DNA of 43,060 bases from Mucilaginibacter sp. (lineage in GTDB: Bacteria; Bacteroidota; Bacteroidia; Sphingobacteriales; Sphingobacteriaceae): contig JAQBNZ010000193.1 in the NCBI GenBank assembly GCA_028288285.1, forward strand, positions 1 to 43,060, in the 5' to 3' direction. Position 1 is the first letter of the stretch; each line of letters opens with the position of its first letter. Both the position numbers and the translations under genes were made by a program. Shown in pieces: positions 39,563 through 43,060 of the stretch. The notes under the pieces are model-generated. The model was not told where the DNA came from and ran no database searches. It worked only from the letters and a program-made list of their open reading frames with translations.

Positions 39563-40345
39563 TTAACTATCAGTTTTATGTTTAGGAAAGTTAAATAAAA
39601 GAGAGGTAAGTACCGGGATTATAAAAACAGTAACTGTAAATACAGATACAAATATGTCTGCCGCTTCTCCATCCAACACTTGGGCCAAAGAAGTGTCTTT
39701 ATAAAAATGACTGTAAACAGATGCCGTTAGCTTTATACCTAATACGCCAATTACTAAAAAGGCTAAGGTCTCTAAAAAAGCAAACTTTTCCATTAGCTTA
39801 ACAAAAGCTTGTGCTACAAAGCGCATGGCCAGTATACCTATAAAAACACCCGTGTAAATTAAAAAAATATGATCTGTAAAGGCTACTGCTGCAAAAACAT
39901 TATCGATAGAAAACGCCAAATCCATCAGCTCTACCAAAACAACTGTTGCCCAAAAGGGACCTATCAAACCAACTGTTGAGCGGTAAAACCAGTTCTTTTT
40001 TTTGTTGACCGTTTCATGTTCCGGATTATCATTTGATTTAGCTTTAGCCTTTTTAATAAAATAATGAACAGCCAGGTATAAGAGGTAAAAACCACCTAAT
40101 GGCTTTAGCCACCATATTTTAATAAGCCATGATGCAATTAATAAACAAACGCCACGGAGTACGTAGGCTCCAACAATACCGTATTTTAAAGCTCGTTTCC
40201 GCTGGTTTTTTGGCAAATCAAGCACCATTGTTGCCAGCACCGCAGCATTATCAACCGATAAAAGACTTTCAATTACTATTAAATTAAGTATTATTAGTAA
40301 GCCTGCTTTAATATCATCTCCAAGCAGTGTATGTAAAATATCCAT
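39563..40345 (-). CDS. TerC-family integral membrane protein
   Basis: A 260-aa protein with seven to eight membrane helices. The TerC signature appears twice: VIESLLSVDNAAVLA near residue 24 and LVELMDLAFSIDNVFAA in the second half, with paired Ser/Asp/Asn residues in the membrane. TerC/YkoY/Alx proteins export divalent metals, often Mn2+, in other bacteria; the substrate here is an inference. There is no mntP-type yybP-ykoY riboswitch that I can see upstream. It has its own -7 element (40363-40370), close to the amidase stop, and precedes pgpA by 9 bp. Confidence 0.9.
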   Translation of the reverse strand: MDILHTLLGDDIKAGLLIILNLIVIESLLSVDNAAVLATMVLDLPKNQRKRALKYGIVGAYVLRGVCLLIASWLIKIWWLKPLGGFYLLYLAVHYFIKKAKAKSNDNPEHETVNKKKNWFYRSTVGLIGPFWATVVLVELMDLAFSIDNVFAAVAFTDHIFLIYTGVFIGILAMRFVAQAFVKLMEKFAFLETLAFLVIGVLGIKLTASVYSHFYKDTSLAQVLDGEAADIFVSVFTVTVFIIPVLTSLLFNFPKHKTDS

Positions 40346-40362
40346 TTTGATGTATAGGCTTG

Positions 40363-40370
40363 CAAATATA
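40363..40370 (-). promoter_or_regulatory. -7 element for the TerC-pgpA pair
   Basis: The minus strand reads TATATTTG, a full match, 17 nt before the TerC ATG and 2 bp after the amidase stop codon. Confidence 0.5.
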
Positions 40371-40372
40371 AA

Positions 40373-41194
40373 TTATTGAGCGGCAAATGAACCTTTGTAA
40401 GCCTGTATTGCCCTAATTATAGATTGCACAATTTGTGACTGACCTTCATCAGAGTTTAAATATTCCTCTTCGTCCGGATTATTTATAAAGCCTGTCTCAA
40501 CCAGTACCGCCGGCATTGCACTGTGTGCCAAAACAAATACTCCTTGTTCTTTTACTCCTATACTTTCACGGTTATCGGTATACCTAAACTCATTATTTAA
40601 AAGATCACCAAACATGATACTTTGTTTGCGGTACTTTTGTGTAAAGGTATTCAGAATAATAACATTTGCCGGATCGTTTGAATCATAGCTCTGGTAGTTT
40701 TCTTTATAATCCTTCTCTATAAATATGGATGCATTTTCTCTCACAGCTTCCAATTGCTCGCTTAACCTGTGCATGCCGTATACCAGCAGCATTACACCAC
40801 TTTTTTTATTGGCCCTTGCGGCCGTGCCCTCCGGCGATGAATTGCAATGAATAGATACAAAGAGATTTCCCTGATTTTGATTAGCAATTGCAGATCGTTT
40901 GTTCAACTCAATAAACGTATCGTCAGTACGGGTCATTACCACATTAAGATCAGGCAATTGGGTTTGAATAGCAGCCTGTAATTTTTTGGCTATAGATAAA
41001 GCAACATTTTTCTCTAACGAAAAACCACCCCTTGCTCCACCGTCTTTACCACCATGTCCGGCATCAACAACAACTGTTTTAAACTTAAAACCTGTGTTTT
41101 TAATAGTATCAGCGGGTAATGAAAATGAACATAGAATTAACCATGAGCCAGCAACACCTAATATATTTAATAGCCTGAAGTACTTTTGATTCAT
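40373..41194 (-). CDS. N-acetylmuramoyl-L-alanine amidase (Amidase_3)
   Basis: A 273-aa exported zinc amidase that cleaves the bond between MurNAc and the peptide stem of peptidoglycan. After a signal peptide (about 1-28) the domain has the zinc ligands His in VVVDAGHGGKDGGA, Glu in FSLEKNVALSIA and His in VSIHCNSSPEG. The catalytic Glu is in PAVLVETGFINNPDEEEYL. There is no LysM or AMIN domain, so it is the minimal form. It lies 28 bp upstream of the TerC gene on the same strand, but TerC has its own promoter. Confidence 0.94.
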   Translation of the reverse strand: MNQKYFRLLNILGVAGSWLILCSFSLPADTIKNTGFKFKTVVVDAGHGGKDGGARGGFSLEKNVALSIAKKLQAAIQTQLPDLNVVMTRTDDTFIELNKRSAIANQNQGNLFVSIHCNSSPEGTAARANKKSGVMLLVYGMHRLSEQLEAVRENASIFIEKDYKENYQSYDSNDPANVIILNTFTQKYRKQSIMFGDLLNNEFRYTDNRESIGVKEQGVFVLAHSAMPAVLVETGFINNPDEEEYLNSDEGQSQIVQSIIRAIQAYKGSFAAQ

Positions 41195-41256
41195 TTATTT
41201 TGAAGAAGAATTTTGCCTGATAACGAATTTTTATAAAATATAATATGCCGTAACAT

Positions 41257-41289
41257 AAAAAAGCGGCATCAATACATGATTGAGCCGCT
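41257..41289. terminator. Terminator after the BadF-type kinase gene
   Basis: AGCGGC-ATCAA (41262-41272) pairs with TTGA-GCCGCT (41281-41289 region) with one bulge. On the minus strand it is followed by six T's. It lies about 30 bp after the kinase stop. Confidence 0.75.
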
Positions 41290-41318
41290 ATAATATTAGT
41301 TTTAAGCCTCCTTTGTAA

Positions 41319-42179
41319 TTACAAATGGCTTGGCGTAAGTTCTAAGTGATATTTTACCAGATTATCTATAGGTGAACGAATTATGTTACCTACTGTCATG
41401 CCATTTTCAGTAACTACCTCTTCAAGCACATTACGGAAATTATAACCTACAGAGCCTATACAGTTAAATGTATATTTTTGATAATCAGGATAGTGAACAA
41501 CTAAATTACGGAAAAAATCTTCAAATGATGTTTTTACCAGATTGCGTGAGTATTCAATATTCACAATGTTATCATACACAAATTTGCTAAAGCTTGCGCA
41601 GAAGCGGTTAGCCCTTGGCTGGGTGTATACTATTTCATTAATATCATCAGGGGTTAATTTAAAGGTTTCCCAAAAGTTTTTCCTAACAGCATCTGGCATA
41701 TAGCCTCTCAGGTAATCAACAAGTAATTTTTTACCTATATGACATCCGCTGCCTTCATCACCTAAAATATATGCTCCCGAGTCAATGTTATTGATAATCT
41801 CACGACCGTTATATAAACAAGTATTGGTACCGGTACCTAAAATAGCAGCAAAGCCTTCATTATTACCCAATAGTGCGCGGGCAGCAGCAAGCAAGTCATG
41901 CCCTATGCTGATCTTTGATTTTGTAAAAACTGCCTGCATGGCATCCTCTACAACCTTACGCATCTCCGAAGTTGAACAGCCGGCGCCATAATAATTAACC
42001 TCTGTGATCTTGTCCTTTTCAAGGTCTGTTGGTAAACTGTCCTTTAACGATTGAATGATGTAATCAGTTGGAGCAAAATAAGGATTATACCCTTCGGTGT
42101 TAAAATACACCTTTTTACCTTCTTCAGTAACTAAGCACCAGTTTGTTTTGGTTGAGCCACCGTCAGCAATTATGATCAT
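41319..42179 (-). CDS. BadF/BadG/BcrA-type ATPase, N-acetylglucosamine-kinase-like
   Basis: A 286-aa protein of the actin-like ASKHA fold. The phosphate-1 motif IIADGGSTKTNWCLV is at the N-terminus, phosphate-2 FAAILGTGTNTCLYN is mid-protein, and an adenosine-type segment NCIGSVGYNFRNVLEEV lies near the end. GAYILGDEGSGCHIG is the typical segment of GlcNAc-kinase-like members, so it probably phosphorylates an amino sugar such as GlcNAc or a MurNAc-derived sugar in cell-wall recycling. The nearby amidase is compatible with that role. The substrate is an inference. Confidence 0.87.
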   Translation of the reverse strand: MIIIADGGSTKTNWCLVTEEGKKVYFNTEGYNPYFAPTDYIIQSLKDSLPTDLEKDKITEVNYYGAGCSTSEMRKVVEDAMQAVFTKSKISIGHDLLAAARALLGNNEGFAAILGTGTNTCLYNGREIINNIDSGAYILGDEGSGCHIGKKLLVDYLRGYMPDAVRKNFWETFKLTPDDINEIVYTQPRANRFCASFSKFVYDNIVNIEYSRNLVKTSFEDFFRNLVVHYPDYQKYTFNCIGSVGYNFRNVLEEVVTENGMTVGNIIRSPIDNLVKYHLELTPSHL

Positions 42180-42680
42180 AAAATAAGTTTATTAAAAAAA
42201 TTGGGTTAAAAGTATGATTAACTTATTGTAAAAAAAACACTTCTAAACTTTAAAAAGTAAAAAAATTATTTTTTTATTAAAAACTACATTCCACGTATAT
42301 AACTGATGTTTTATACGTCAAAAATAAAATCAGTCAGGATGGCAATTAATAAGTTATGTGGTACTTATATGTGTAAGTTACGCACTATTTTACTGCTTGC
42401 TGTTGAGCCGGTTTATAATTTATTTACAATTATATGTATTATTTTAACAATTATTTATCGCTGATGTTTTTTGTTGCATAAAATGTACTTGAAAGTAGAT
42501 TTTTACAGAATGAAATAACAGATGCTACTATAAAACAAGCAAAACACAATAATTAAATACACTGGTTTTGTGCTAATAGTTTCACAGTTTAACAAATGCA
42601 ATTCATTATAGAAAAATGGATAGTTACTATTGCCATTTCAACCATAATTACGCATATTTGCACCGCGAAAAAATCGCGAT
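42180..42680. other. AT-rich intergenic region between the kinase gene and tRNA-Arg
   Basis: This 501-bp stretch is very AT-rich (notably 42220-42290) with no coding-like ORF. The only feature I can support is the tRNA promoter at its right end. Confidence 0.5.
42630..42660 (+). promoter_or_regulatory. Probable promoter of tRNA-Arg
   Basis: TTG (42630-42632) and, about 20 nt later, CATATTTG (42653-42660; seven of eight -7 positions) lie 20 nt before the tRNA. A small CGCGA/TCGCG hairpin (42664-42678) fills the leader just before the tRNA 5' end. Confidence 0.45.
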
Positions 42681-42754
42681 GGTCCCATAGCTCAGCTGGA
42701 TAGAGCAACTGATTTCTAATCAGTAGGTCACAGGTTCGAATCCTGTTGGGATCA
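42681..42754 (+). tRNA. tRNA-Arg (anticodon UCU)
   Basis: The 74-nt sequence folds as a full cloverleaf. The acceptor stem pairs GGTCCCA with TGGGATC (one G.T) and has discriminator A. The D arm is GCTC...GAGC. The anticodon stem pairs ACTGA with TCAGT around loop TTTCTAA, which gives anticodon TCT. The T arm pairs ACAGG with CCTGT around TTCGAAT. The 3' CCA is not encoded. A degenerate relative lies at 31081-31143. Confidence 0.97.
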
Positions 42755-42765
42755 CTAAACAATTT

Positions 42766-42804
42766 ACCGTAAGTTCAACGTATGTTGAGTTTACGGTTTT
42801 TTTG
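42766..42804 (+). terminator. Terminator after tRNA-Arg
   Basis: ACCGTAAGTTCAAC (42766-42779) pairs with GTTGAGTTTACGGT (42784-42797) over 14 bp with two G.T pairs and a GTAT loop, followed by a T-run. Confidence 0.9.
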
Positions 42805-42961
42805 TTATGGATTAGTTGCTCTTTGTTTCATTCAAATTTATTTAAACTGACTTTGAATTATCATGAAATGGATCACAAAGGAAAAACCGACAGGCACTTC
42901 GATGATCTCAACACTAATAACAAAATCGATGTTATAATAACTAACAAGTAAATATTAGGAA

Positions 42962-43060
42962 ATGGAATTCAATCCAAGCAATAATGTAGTCAAACTCTGT
43001 CTTCAAGGTATGGGCATGGAAGAAAAAGGCAAACCTGAAGAAGCGAGTAAGTTTTTTCTT
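42962..43060 (+). CDS. Start of a probable TPR-type protein, cut by the window edge
   Basis: 33 codons are visible: MEFNPSNNVVKLCLQGMGME then EKGKPEEASKFFL, with TTAGGA 5 nt upstream as a possible ribosome binding site. The GMGMEEKGKPEEASKFF stretch is the first helix pair of a tetratricopeptide-like repeat. It recalls a small Sphingobacteriaceae protein family that I remember only as uncharacterised. The frame is open to the end of the window. Function unknown. Confidence 0.7.
   Translation, partial: MEFNPSNNVVKLCLQGMGMEEKGKPEEASKFFL

Noticed and set aside
40346..40372. yybP-ykoY Mn riboswitch upstream of the TerC-family gene
   Set aside because: Only 27 bp separate the amidase stop from the TerC start, too short for that riboswitch, and a simple -7 element fits.
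31081..42754. tRNA-Arg relic and intact tRNA-Arg as att sites of one integrated element
   Set aside because: The two copies are in inverted orientation, whereas attL and attR of one element would be direct repeats. There is no integrase, and the genes between are ordinary.
42863..42937. Short frame starting MKWITKEKP, like the start of ChrB-type chromate-resistance proteins
   Set aside because: The similarity ends after nine residues and the frame stops after 24 codons, so it is most likely chance.
42868..42951. 27-codon frame (MDHKGKTDRHFDDLNTNNK and on) before the last gene
   Set aside because: Codon use looks acceptable, but it is very short, has no recognisable similarity and no clear ribosome binding site, so I do not annotate it.

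Overview
The window looks like a stretch of chromosome from a Bacteroidetes bacterium, most likely a Sphingobacteriaceae member (Mucilaginibacter/Pedobacter-like). The reasons are AT-rich DNA, type III glutamine synthetase, an Oar-type TonB-dependent receptor that ends in an aromatic residue plus Asn, the Bacteroidetes-length PurM, many genes without Shine-Dalgarno sites, and repeated matches to the Bacteroidetes -7 promoter element TAnnTTTG. The genus is an inference. I see no IS element, phage, CRISPR array or rRNA. There is one intact tRNA and one tRNA relic.

Layout. 1-3.0 kb: a probable purL 5' edge, a TonB-like energy transducer, a DUF4468-type secreted protein and a bbp2-type outer-membrane porin, all on the minus strand. 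3.0-9.0 kb: a long AT-rich intergenic region, glnN (GSIII), a ClC chloride channel with CBS domains, and purM. 9.0-13.5 kb: a two-gene outer-membrane operon (Oar-like receptor followed by a six-bladed NHL lipoprotein). 13.8-17.9 kb: lpdA, then a FAD/Rieske oxidoreductase paired with a metallo-beta-lactamase-fold hydrolase. 17.9-23.3 kb: a type-B carboxylesterase, a SelW-like redox protein next to an Rrf2 regulator, a TPR sensor with a kinase-like C-terminus but no ATPase domain, a tiny repeat lipoprotein, and an RluA-family pseudouridine synthase. 23.4-28.3 kb: a Lys/Ala repeat protein, a Tat-exported GH125 mannosidase, a methionine aminopeptidase paralog, a fasciclin protein and MscS. 28.4-31.6 kb: a DUF481-like protein, DoxX divergent from an HxlR-YeeE-YeeE operon, a tRNA-Arg relic and a CBS protein. 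31.7-35.6 kb: a membrane-tethered HTH-like regulator, an internally duplicated DoxX-like membrane protein, an aspartyl-protease-like/PDZ protein and a YdaT-like small protein. 36.0-38.6 kb: a four-gene signalling cassette (duplicated-motif small protein, polytopic membrane protein, NarL-type kinase, LuxR-type response regulator). 38.8-43.1 kb: a frameshifted relic, pgpA, a TerC-family protein, an amidase, a BadF-type kinase, tRNA-Arg(UCU), and the start of another gene.

Most of this is ordinary core and envelope biology. The strongest candidates for something undescribed are: (i) the 36.0-38.6 kb cassette, with a 17-bp hairpin ending exactly at the start codon of its second gene; (ii) the GTTCCG palindromic repeat found just 3' of two unrelated genes 31 kb apart; (iii) the membrane-tethered HTH-like protein with three helically phased 10-bp repeats upstream of its promoter; and (iv) the tRNA-Arg relic. 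Functional assignments rest on motif recognition by eye; no database search was possible.
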